The notes under the pieces are model-generated. The model searched no databases, was not told the origin of the DNA, and saw nothing but the letters and a program-made list of their open reading frames with translations. Below are positions 22,970-30,630 of a stretch of 64,000 nucleotides of DNA, one piece after another. A program made the translations under genes and the position numbers. The stretch's first letter is position 1, and every line of letters starts with the position of its first letter. The stretch comes from Streptomyces sp. GESEQ-4 (GTDB taxonomy: Bacteria > Actinomycetota > Actinomycetes > Streptomycetales > Streptomycetaceae): positions 186,001 through 250,000 of the forward strand of contig NZ_JAFFSU010000001.1 of assembly GCF_017948455.1 (NCBI RefSeq), read 5' to 3'.

Positions 22970-24691
22970 GTGCATTCCGCCTCTCGTGCGTACGACCCCC
23001 ACCCCAGCTACGACGCTGTCGACGGGCAGGTGATCGCAGGCTGGCCGGCCGCCGTCGCCACGCTGCCGTCCGGCCCGCTCGCTCTGGCGGTGGACGGTCC
23101 TGCCGCGCTGGACTGGGGTGCGCTGGCCGACGGTCTGGCGACGGCCCTGCGCTCCGCGGGGCGTGAGGTGGAGTTGCTGGATGTGCGCGGCCACTATGCG
23201 CCGTCGGCCACCGAGCGGATCACCGCTCGGCCCGTCCCTGCCGACGACCCGTTCTTCACCCCGCTGTCCCAGGCGCAGGTCGCCGACCTGTTCGACTCCG
23301 TTCAGCAGGCCGAAAGGTCCCTGAACGACGGCGTGCTGGTGGTGTTCGGGCCGGGCGCGGCGCTGTTCGGGACGGACGTGCTGTGGTACGCGGACCTGCC
23401 GAAACGGTACGCCGAGGCTGCCGTGGCCCACGGGCAGCTGCCGGTGGGCGTCAATCTGGGCCGCGCCGGCGAGCCCGGTGATCTGGTGCGGCTGTTCTAC
23501 ACCGACTGGCCCGTCCTGGACCGGCACCGCGACGCGTATGCGGGCCGGATCGACCGGTGGATCGACATGCAGGACACGGCATCGCCCACCTCGCTGGACG
23601 GCACCGCGCTGCGCGGCACCCTGGCCCACCTGGCCGGCGGACCCGTGCGCACCCGCCCGTACTTCAACTCCACCCCGTGGGGCGGCCAGTGGGCGGCAAG
23701 CGAACTGGGCTTCACCCCGCAGGCCGGCAACACCGCTCTCGGCTACGAGCTGATCGCTCCCGAGGCGGGAGTCCTCATCGGCGAAGAGGGCGGGGCGCAG
23801 GTCGAGGTCCCCTTCCAACTCCTGTGCGTCCTGCACCCGATGGACATGCTCGGCCAAGAGGTGCACCGCCGGTTCGGCACGTCCTTCCCGATCAGGTTCG
23901 ACTACCTCGACACGATGCGGGGCGGCAACCTGTCCCTGCACTGCCACCCGCAGGAGCAGTACATGCGGGAGGTGTTCGGCTGGCCGTACACCCAGCACGA
24001 GACCTACTACGTCACGGACAGCGAGGCAGGCGCCCAGGTGCTGCTCGGCCTCACCGAGCACGCGGACGTCGACGCCATGCGCCACCAGGTGGAGGACGCC
24101 ATCACCGACGGCACCCCGCTGCCCGTCGACGACCACATCCAGACCCATCCGGCCACGGTGGGCCAGCTGTTCATGATCCCCGCCGGCACCCCGCACGCCT
24201 CCGGCGCGGGCAATCTGGTGCTGGAGGTGAGTGCGACGCCGTATCTGTACTCCCTGCGCTTCTACGACTGGCTCCGCAAGGACGCCACCGGTGCGTCCCG
24301 GCCCTTGCCCTACGAACACGGATTCGCCAATCTGGACACCGCCCGGCGAGGGGAGGACGTGACGAAGGACCTGATCCAGCGGCCTCGGACGCTGCGCGCG
24401 GGCGAGGGCTGGCGGGAGGAAGTCATCGGCGCCCTGCCGGAGATGTTCTACGCGGTGCACCGCTTGGTCGTAGCCCCGGCCGCCGGCGTCGTCGACGACA
24501 CAGCCGACCGCTTCCACATCCTCAACCTCGCCTCGGGCCAGGGCGCCGTCATCGAGACCAGCGACGGACGCACCCACTTCCTGGCCTTCGCCGAGACCAT
24601 CACCGTGCCCGCCGCGGTCGGCTCCTACCGCGTCCGTGCTGTGGGCGACGACGAGGTGCACCTCGTGAAGGCTCTGGTGGTGCAGCCGTGA
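22970..24691 (+). CDS. Two-domain class I mannose-6-phosphate isomerase-like protein
   Basis: A 573-residue enzyme. The C-terminal cupin half carries the class I isomerase zinc ligands: His324, His326 and Glu329 in LSLHCHPQEQYMRE plus the HETYYV segment at 343-348. The N-terminal 230 residues are not isomerase. They resemble a degenerate uridine-kinase/P-loop kinase fold (PLALAVDGPAALDWGALADG, later WYADLPKRYAEA) in which the P-loop lysine and glycines are missing. GTG 22970 follows GAGGAG by 7 bp. It overlaps the kinase gene by 4 bp. Expected role: convert mannose-6-phosphate, made by the adjacent ROK kinase, to fructose-6-phosphate. The function of the N-terminal half is unknown. Confidence 0.82.
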   Translation: MHSASRAYDPHPSYDAVDGQVIAGWPAAVATLPSGPLALAVDGPAALDWGALADGLATALRSAGREVELLDVRGHYAPSATERITARPVPADDPFFTPLSQAQVADLFDSVQQAERSLNDGVLVVFGPGAALFGTDVLWYADLPKRYAEAAVAHGQLPVGVNLGRAGEPGDLVRLFYTDWPVLDRHRDAYAGRIDRWIDMQDTASPTSLDGTALRGTLAHLAGGPVRTRPYFNSTPWGGQWAASELGFTPQAGNTALGYELIAPEAGVLIGEEGGAQVEVPFQLLCVLHPMDMLGQEVHRRFGTSFPIRFDYLDTMRGGNLSLHCHPQEQYMREVFGWPYTQHETYYVTDSEAGAQVLLGLTEHADVDAMRHQVEDAITDGTPLPVDDHIQTHPATVGQLFMIPAGTPHASGAGNLVLEVSATPYLYSLRFYDWLRKDATGASRPLPYEHGFANLDTARRGEDVTKDLIQRPRTLRAGEGWREEVIGALPEMFYAVHRLVVAPAAGVVDDTADRFHILNLASGQGAVIETSDGRTHFLAFAETITVPAAVGSYRVRAVGDDEVHLVKALVVQP

Positions 24692-25611
24692 CCGATGCCG
24701 AGCGGACCCATGCGCCGATCCCCGTTCTCGACATCGGCGGAACGCACGTCACCGCCGCCCTCGTCGACCCCGCGGCCAACCGCCCCCTCTCTTCCTCGGT
24801 GATCCGCAGACCCCTGGACTCGCACGCCCCGGCCGCCGGCATCCTCGACGCCCTCGCCCTGGCCGCCGTGGAACTGCCCGCAGGGCACCGGCTGTGCTGG
24901 GGCGTGGCCATGCCGGGCCCCTTCGACTACGACACCGGGATAGGCCGGTTCACGGGTATCGGGAAGTTCGAGTCACTGTCCGGTGTCGATGTCGGGGCCG
25001 GTCTGCGTCAGCGGCTGGGCCACCGGGCCGAGCGACTGTGCTTCCTCAACGACGCCGACGCCTTCGCCCTCGGTGAATACCGCGCCGGCGCTGCCGCCGG
25101 GCACGAGCGTGCGGTGTGCCTGACGCTGGGCACGGGCGTGGGCTCCTCGTTCCTGCGCAAGGGCCTGCCCGTGCACGACGGCCCTCAGGTGCCGCCCGGC
25201 GGACATGTGCACCGCCTGACCGTGCGCCACGTCCCGCTGGAGGAAATGGTCTCGCGCCGTGCCATCCGCGCGCATTACGCCCGCCTCGCGACCCTTCCGG
25301 ACGATCGCCTCCTCCCGGATGTCCATGAGATTGCCGCGCTGGCCAGGCAGGGCAGTACGGCGGCTTCGGAGGCTTTCCGCTACGCTTTCGACGCCCTGGG
25401 TCAGGCCCTGGCCCCGTGGATCGCCCGTTTCCATGCCACCGCGGTGGTCGTCGGCGGGTCCGTGGCCCAGTCGTGGGACCTGATTCACCCTGCGCTCTCG
25501 ACAGGGCTGGCTCAGGCCGCCGAGCCCGCTCCGCGCGTCCTGGCGGCCAGGCAGCCCGCGGAGGCGCCGCTGATCGGGGCTGCCCACTGGGCACAGGGCA
25601 GAGGAGGGTGA
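24688..25611 (+). CDS. ROK-family sugar kinase (probable mannokinase)
   Basis: A 307-residue kinase. Phosphate-binding motif LDIGGTHVTAAL is near the N-terminus, NDADAFALGEY gives the catalytic Asp region, and LTLGTGVGSSF is the second phosphate loop. The ROK zinc motif CxCGxxGC is absent; the equivalent stretch reads GGHVHRLTVRHV, so this is a zinc-less variant or one with altered substrate binding. GTG 24688 overlaps the isomerase stop. With the isomerase it forms a mannose-to-fructose-6-phosphate route, so mannose is the likely substrate, but glucose or fructose cannot be excluded. Confidence 0.82.
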   Translation: MTDAERTHAPIPVLDIGGTHVTAALVDPAANRPLSSSVIRRPLDSHAPAAGILDALALAAVELPAGHRLCWGVAMPGPFDYDTGIGRFTGIGKFESLSGVDVGAGLRQRLGHRAERLCFLNDADAFALGEYRAGAAAGHERAVCLTLGTGVGSSFLRKGLPVHDGPQVPPGGHVHRLTVRHVPLEEMVSRRAIRAHYARLATLPDDRLLPDVHEIAALARQGSTAASEAFRYAFDALGQALAPWIARFHATAVVVGGSVAQSWDLIHPALSTGLAQAAEPAPRVLAARQPAEAPLIGAAHWAQGRGG

Positions 25612-25617
25612 AGGAGC

Positions 25618-26649
25618 GTGACTGGTCGCCGAGGCGGCGGGCCGACCATGCATGACGTCGGGAAACTCGCGCAGGTCAGTGCCATGACCGTCTCACGGGT
25701 ACTCAAGAACGATCCCGGCGTGTCCGAAGCCACGCGCGAACGCGTCTTCGCCGCGGTGGACCGGCTCGGCTACCGCCGCAACGAGACGGCGCGCAGCCTG
25801 CGGCTCGGCGGCACCGGAATGATCGGTCTGGTCGTCACCAACCTCGCCAACCCGTTCTACTCGCGTCTCGCGCTAGGAGTCCAGGAAGTCGCCACCGAAC
25901 ACGGCTTGCGGATGATGCTCAGCAACACGGCCGAACAAGTGGAGCGGGAGCCCGGCCTGATCGACGGCCTCATCGATCACCAGGTCGAAGGGTTGATCGT
26001 CGTCCCCGCCGGAAGCCGGCAGCAGCACTTGGCCGACGCCATGCGCCATGTCCCCGTCGTCCTCGCCGCACGGCCGCCGGCCGGACTCGACACCGACTGC
26101 GTGCTGGTCGAGGACTTTCACGGCGCCCGCGAGGCCACCGCGTGCCTGCTCGCCGAAGGGCACACCCGCATCGCCTTCCTCGGCAACCCGCCGGCCCTGT
26201 ATACGGGGGCTGAACGGCTGCGGGGGTTCTGGGCAGCCCACGAGGAGGCCGGCGTCGAGCCCGACAACGCCCTCATCTGCCAAGGCCTCGTCGACGCCGC
26301 GACGGCCGAGCGAGCGGCACTCGAACTGCTCGACCGGCCCGAGGGTCCTACCGCGCTGTTCTGCACGAACAACCGCATCAGCCAAGGTGCGATCCGCGCC
26401 CTCTACAAAGCCGGGATCACCCTTCCCCTGGCAGGCTTCGACGACTTCGAGCTCTCCGACGTCCTCGGCCTCCCCCTGACACTCGTCTCGTACGACGCCG
26501 ACGAGATCGGCCGGCAGGCCGCGCGCCTGCTGGTCGACCGCCTGAGTCACCGGGACGGCGAACCGCCCGCCTCCCGCCGCATCACCGTCCCGACCCGCGT
26601 CATTCGCCACGGCCCGCACACCCAGCGTTGCGCGGAAGGTCTGACATGA
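25618..26649 (+). CDS. LacI-family transcriptional regulator
   Basis: A 343-residue repressor. The helix-turn-helix and hinge are clear at 11-60: MHDVGKLAQVSAMTVSRVLKND followed by the LGYRRNETARSLRLGGT region. The effector domain has the periplasmic-binding-protein fold with PLAGFDDFELSDVLGLP near the end. GTG 25618 is preceded by GAGGAGG; an ATG at 25648 would cut into the HTH, so GTG is preferred. It is third in the isomerase-kinase operon and probably represses both it and the divergent importer operon through the two GTTAnCGnTAAC-like sites. The inducer is likely a mannoside. Confidence 0.92.
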   Translation: MTGRRGGGPTMHDVGKLAQVSAMTVSRVLKNDPGVSEATRERVFAAVDRLGYRRNETARSLRLGGTGMIGLVVTNLANPFYSRLALGVQEVATEHGLRMMLSNTAEQVEREPGLIDGLIDHQVEGLIVVPAGSRQQHLADAMRHVPVVLAARPPAGLDTDCVLVEDFHGAREATACLLAEGHTRIAFLGNPPALYTGAERLRGFWAAHEEAGVEPDNALICQGLVDAATAERAALELLDRPEGPTALFCTNNRISQGAIRALYKAGITLPLAGFDDFELSDVLGLPLTLVSYDADEIGRQAARLLVDRLSHRDGEPPASRRITVPTRVIRHGPHTQRCAEGLT

Positions 26650-26966
26650 GTGCTTTCTTCATTGTTGCCGCCCTTACCGCCGTCATAGCAGTAGTCACCG
26701 GTGCTGTGACGTACCCTCTCGTCCGGCGTGACCTCAGCTCGGCGGGAGCGCTGCTGGCCGTCGCCTGCGTTGCCGTGGCCGTGAGCGTCGGCTGGCTGTT
26801 GACGCTTTTCCATGCGTTGCTCGGTTTCGTGGCCGGGCTCGTGGTCTATCTCGTGGCGCGCCGACGGCTGACGGGTAAGCAGGCCATGGTGGCCGGTGGC
26901 GCAGGTTATGTCGTCGGCACGCTGCTGTCCGTCGGTGCCCTGATGATTGCCCTCAGCGGCATGTAG
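26646..26966 (+). CDS. Small membrane protein of unknown function
   Basis: A 106-residue protein starting with ATG overlapping the LacI stop (ATGA). It has about four hydrophobic segments (FFIVAALTAVIAVVTGAV, ALLAVACVAVAVSVGWLL, ALLGFVAGLVVYLVARRR, and a C-terminal one after GGAGYVVG). No known domain is recognised. Coupling to the LacI gene argues for real translation. Its last 14 bp overlap the end of the converging GH43 gene. Confidence 0.6.
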   Translation: MSAFFIVAALTAVIAVVTGAVTYPLVRRDLSSAGALLAVACVAVAVSVGWLLTLFHALLGFVAGLVVYLVARRRLTGKQAMVAGGAGYVVGTLLSVGALMIALSGM

Positions 26967-28461
26967 AGCATGGCCCGATGGACACGTTGTCGAAGGAGGC
27001 GGCGGAGTCGAAGACGCGGACGCCGTTCGCGCCGCTCAGGTGGGTGCCGTCGCTGACGGAGATCTTGGGGGTCGTCATGTCGTCGACGTACACCTTGATC
27101 GACGGGCCGACGGCGGTGACGCGGATCCGGTGGGTCGAGCCTGGTTTGACGGATGTCAGGGCGGTGCCCAGTTCGGTCCAGGAGTCGTTCGCCCGGCCCA
27201 GGACCACCTTGCCGCTCGGGCTGATGCCCGCGTAATACCCCGAGTAGCTGTCCACGCCGACCGAGGGCCTGGTCGTCCGGAACACCAGCCCGGCGTCCCC
27301 TCGCCCTGAGGCCACCGTGACGTCGGCGTCGTACGTGAAGTCCGCGAAATCGGTGTCGAGGAGGGACTTGCCGCCCAGGCTGCGGCCCACCCGGTACCGC
27401 CCGTCGCCGGCCGACCAGGTCCCGCCGTACGTCTTCCAGCCCAGCGCGTTGCCGTCGGCGAAGTTGTCCTTCACCCGCATCGCGATGCGCCGGATCGTGC
27501 CGTCGGGGTTGAAGTACATGCGGTCGTAGGCCAGTTGACGGTGGTTGCCGTCCGTCTCGCTGAGCGGACGGCGGTGGTAGACGATGTACCAGGTGTCGGT
27601 GCCCGGCACGTTGACGACGGAGTTGTGGCCCGAGCCCTTGGCGACCGCCGGATCCTGGGCGAGTACCTTGTCGATCTTCCGGAAGGGGCCCGTCGGCGAG
27701 TCGGACATGGCGTACGACACCGAGTAGTCGGGGCCGGTCCAGCCGCCCTCCGACCACATCAGGTAGTACTTGCCGTTCCGTTTGAACATGTAGGAGCCCT
27801 CGGTGTAGTTGTCCGGCGTGATCTCCTTGTAGGTCGATCCGTCCTCGAAGGTGCCCAGGCTGGTCATGTCCGGGTTGAGCTTGACGACGTTGGCGTGGCG
27901 CCAGCCTCCGTAGTACATGTACGCCTGGCCGTCGTCGTCGATGAACACGTCCTGGTCGATCGGCTGGGCCCCGTTGTGGAACTGCGAGATCAGCGGTTTG
28001 CCGAGGGCGTCCTTGTAGGGCCCTTCGGGGCGGTCGGCGACGGCCACGCCGATGCCGCCGAGCTGGGAGTTGTTCTGGATGTCGTTCGCGGCGAAGTACA
28101 GGTAGTACTTGCCGCCGCGCTGGACCGGCGCCGGCGCCCACACCGCGTACTTGGCCCAGGAGACGTTCGCCGTTGTGAGGACGTTGCTGTGCTTGGTCCA
28201 GTGGATCAGGTCGGTCGAGGAGAACGCGTCGAGGTAGGTCTGCTCGGCGTACGGCTTCGAGGCGGTGGGAAAGACCCAGTACTTGCCGTCGTAGATCTCG
28301 ATGTCGGGGTCCGCGTACCAGCCGTCGACGAAGGGGTTGCCGGCCTCGGCGGTCGAGTACTCGGGCACCGCTGCGGCGCCGGGCAGGGCCGCGACCTGGG
28401 GAGTCAGGCAGAGCGCGGCGCCGGCGAGCAGGGCGATGAGCGCTTTGAGCGGGGTTCGCAT
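26953..28461 (-). CDS. Secreted GH43 glycosidase with C-terminal beta-sandwich domain
   Basis: A 502-residue secreted enzyme. A signal peptide (MRTPLKALIALLAGAALCL) is cut near residue 29. The five-bladed propeller has the GH43 catalytic residues in order: Asp base in WYADPDIEIYDGKYW, pKa-modulating Asp in IDQDVFIDDDG and Glu acid in YTEGSYMFKRNGKYYLM. A C-terminal laminin-G/DUF1080-like sandwich follows (about 335-495). Expected substrate: arabinan, xylan or a related furanoside. It lacks a ricin domain although both upstream neighbours have one. SD AAGGAGG lies 7 bp before ATG; the gap to the previous stop is 17 bp, so it is cotranscribed. Confidence 0.87.
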   Translation of the reverse strand: MRTPLKALIALLAGAALCLTPQVAALPGAAAVPEYSTAEAGNPFVDGWYADPDIEIYDGKYWVFPTASKPYAEQTYLDAFSSTDLIHWTKHSNVLTTANVSWAKYAVWAPAPVQRGGKYYLYFAANDIQNNSQLGGIGVAVADRPEGPYKDALGKPLISQFHNGAQPIDQDVFIDDDGQAYMYYGGWRHANVVKLNPDMTSLGTFEDGSTYKEITPDNYTEGSYMFKRNGKYYLMWSEGGWTGPDYSVSYAMSDSPTGPFRKIDKVLAQDPAVAKGSGHNSVVNVPGTDTWYIVYHRRPLSETDGNHRQLAYDRMYFNPDGTIRRIAMRVKDNFADGNALGWKTYGGTWSAGDGRYRVGRSLGGKSLLDTDFADFTYDADVTVASGRGDAGLVFRTTRPSVGVDSYSGYYAGISPSGKVVLGRANDSWTELGTALTSVKPGSTHRIRVTAVGPSIKVYVDDMTTPKISVSDGTHLSGANGVRVFDSAASFDNVSIGPCSTCR

Positions 28462-28855
28462 CGTGCGTCGCCTCCTTGTCACGGCAGGGTCCATTTCTGG
28501 TTGGGTCCTGTGTGGCAGGTCCACAGGTGGACCGGAGTTCCGTCGTTCCAGGTGCCGCCGGAGGCGTCGAGGCATTTGCCGGACTGGGGGTTGCGGACGG
28601 TGCCGTCGGGTTGGGCCGCCCACTTCTGGGCGCCGGTGTTGTTGCACGTGTAGAGCTGGATCTTGGTGCCGTCGGTGGTGCCTGCGTTGTCGATGTCGAG
28701 GCACTTGCCGAGTGCTTTGAGGGTGCCGTCGTCGCCGACGGTCCAGCGTTGTGCGGCGGAGGTGTTGCAGGTGTAGATCTGAACCTTGGTGCCGTCGGCG
28801 GTGCCCGCGTTGTCGACGTCCAGGCACTTGCCGTTGACGCCCCGCACCTCACCGG
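28376..28855 (-). repeat. 480-bp duplication, copy 1 (ricin tail + signal peptide start)
   Basis: Nearly identical to 30151-30630 at an offset of 1775 bp. The repeat spans the 3' end of one gene (ricin-B domain), the 17-bp intergenic SD and the signal-peptide codons of the next gene. Only a few scattered substitutions separate the copies. Confidence 0.9.
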
Positions 28856-30236
28856 AACGCGGACCGGGCGAGGTCCCGGCCTGCTTGATCCTGACGTTGC
28901 GGAAGGCCACCTCGTCGCCGTCGCCGTGGTTCTGGAGGCCGATGTGGCCCTGCTTCAGACTGCGCGCCGGGTCGGTGTTGGTGAAGTCGTTGATCTTCCG
29001 GCCGTTCAGGAAGATCTCCAGTCGCTCCCCGGTGACCCGGATCTCGTACGTGTTCCACTCGCCGGGTGGGTTCAGCGCGGCGTCCCGGGCGGGAATGTCG
29101 GCGGACTGGAACCCGTACACGGCTCCCGTCGTGCGGTCCGTGGTGTCGGTGGCGTCGATCTGGATCTCGTAGCCGTTGTTCACCGCCGACCACGGGTCGT
29201 CGGAGGCCGGAAAGCCCACGAGGACACCGGAGTTGTCGTCGCCGCTCGCCTTCCAGTCCAGCTTGAGAGAGTAGCCGCCGGTGAACTCCCGGGCGTTGTA
29301 CCAGAGCATGCCGAGGCCGCCCTGCGAGGTGAGGGTTCCGTCGGCCAGGGTGAAGCCGCCGGGTCCCGCCTGCTTCCAGCCGGTCGTGCCGGTGCCGTCG
29401 AACAGGGACGTGTAGCCGGTCTCCGGGCGGCAGTCGGCCTGGGTGGTGCCGGCGGCCCAGCGGATGCCGCCGAGCAGGTGCCGGCGGAAGGCCGGGTCGG
29501 CGTAGGACTCCTCGGTGTGGCCGCCGCCGGTGTAGAAGGCCCGGCCACCGGCGTAGTCCTTGCACCAGGCGATCGGATGGTCGCCGGACATGGTGCCGCC
29601 GGAGTAGCTGGACTCGTCCAGTGAGGCGAGCACATGGGCGGTGGTGCGGGGGTTGGTGCGGTAGTTGTACCACTCGTCGGTACGCTGCCAGGTGGGGCCC
29701 AGGTGCGCGGTGGCGTCGTGCGCCCGGTCCTCGACCTTGACGGTGGCGGGCTGGATGGCGGGGTGGGAGTGGAAGTAGGCGCCGGCCAGTCCCTCGTAGA
29801 AGGGCCAGTCGTACTCGGTGTCGGCGGCGGCGTGGATGCCGACGTACCCGCCGCCCGAGCCGAGGTACTGCTCGAAGGCCGTCTGCTGGGCGTTGCCGAG
29901 TACGTCGCCCGTGGTCGACAGGAAGACGACGGCCCGGTACTGGGCCAGGTTGGCCGTGGTGAAGGCCTGCGGGTCCTCGGTCGCGTCCACGGTGAAGTTG
30001 TTCGCCGCGCCGAGGTCGCGCAGCGCCGTGATGCCCTCGTCGATCGAGGAGTGGCGGAAGCCCACCGTCCGGGAGAAGACGAGGATCCTGTACGCCGGGT
30101 CGGCCGCCGCCGGTGCGGCGTCGCGCGGGGCGGTGAGCGCGGCCGGTGTGGCGCCGGGGAGGGCCGCGACCTGGGGAGTCAGGCAGAGCGCGGCGCCGGC
30201 GAGCAGGGCGATGAGTGCTTTGAGCGGGGTTCGCAT
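28479..30236 (-). CDS. Secreted ThuA / DUF1080 (3-keto-disaccharide hydrolase-like) / ricin-B protein
   Basis: A 585-residue secreted multidomain protein. It has the same signal peptide as its GH43 neighbour, then a ThuA-like domain (about 48-260: ILVFSRTVGFRHSSIDEGI, YVGIHAAADTEYDWPFY, AGGRAFYTGGGHTEESY). A DUF1080 (3-keto-disaccharide hydrolase) domain runs over about 270-450 with SLFDGTGTTGWKQ and EWNTYEIRVTGERLEIFLNG, then a ricin-B trefoil (about 460-585) with three QxW motifs (AQRWTV, AQKWAA, NQKWTL). ThuA and DUF1080 proteins work on 3-keto-glycosides in other bacteria. Operon position, between a PQQ sugar dehydrogenase and GH43, suggests that it acts on oxidised plant glycosides. Confidence 0.85.
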   Translation of the reverse strand: MRTPLKALIALLAGAALCLTPQVAALPGATPAALTAPRDAAPAAADPAYRILVFSRTVGFRHSSIDEGITALRDLGAANNFTVDATEDPQAFTTANLAQYRAVVFLSTTGDVLGNAQQTAFEQYLGSGGGYVGIHAAADTEYDWPFYEGLAGAYFHSHPAIQPATVKVEDRAHDATAHLGPTWQRTDEWYNYRTNPRTTAHVLASLDESSYSGGTMSGDHPIAWCKDYAGGRAFYTGGGHTEESYADPAFRRHLLGGIRWAAGTTQADCRPETGYTSLFDGTGTTGWKQAGPGGFTLADGTLTSQGGLGMLWYNAREFTGGYSLKLDWKASGDDNSGVLVGFPASDDPWSAVNNGYEIQIDATDTTDRTTGAVYGFQSADIPARDAALNPPGEWNTYEIRVTGERLEIFLNGRKINDFTNTDPARSLKQGHIGLQNHGDGDEVAFRNVRIKQAGTSPGPRSGEVRGVNGKCLDVDNAGTADGTKVQIYTCNTSAAQRWTVGDDGTLKALGKCLDIDNAGTTDGTKIQLYTCNNTGAQKWAAQPDGTVRNPQSGKCLDASGGTWNDGTPVHLWTCHTGPNQKWTLP

Positions 30237-30630
30237 CGTGCGTCGCCTCCTTGTCACGGCAGGGTCCATTTCTGGTTGGGTCCTGTGTGGCAGGTCCACA
30301 GATGGACCGCGGTTCCGTCGTTCCAGGTGTCGCCGGAGGCGTCGAGGCATTTGCCGGACTGGGGGTTGCGGACGGTGCCGTCGGGTTGGGCCGCCCACTT
30401 CTGGGCGCCGGTGTTGTTGCAGGTGTAGAGCTGGATTTTGGTGCCGTCGGTGGTGCCTGCGTTGTCGATGTCGAGGCACTTGCCGAGTGCTTTGAGGGTG
30501 CCGTCGGCGGCGACGGTCCAGCGTTGTGCGGCGCTGGTGTTGCAGGTGTAGAGCTGGATCTTGGTGCCGTCGGCGGTGCCCGCGTTGTCGACGTCCAGGC
30601 ACTTGCCGTTGACGCCCTTCACCTCGCCGG
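30151..30630 (-). repeat. 480-bp duplication, copy 2
   Basis: Partner of 28376-28855. This copy joins the ricin-B tail of the PQQ-dehydrogenase gene to the signal peptide of the ThuA gene. Unequal exchange between the two copies would delete the ThuA gene precisely and leave an intact operon. Confidence 0.9.
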
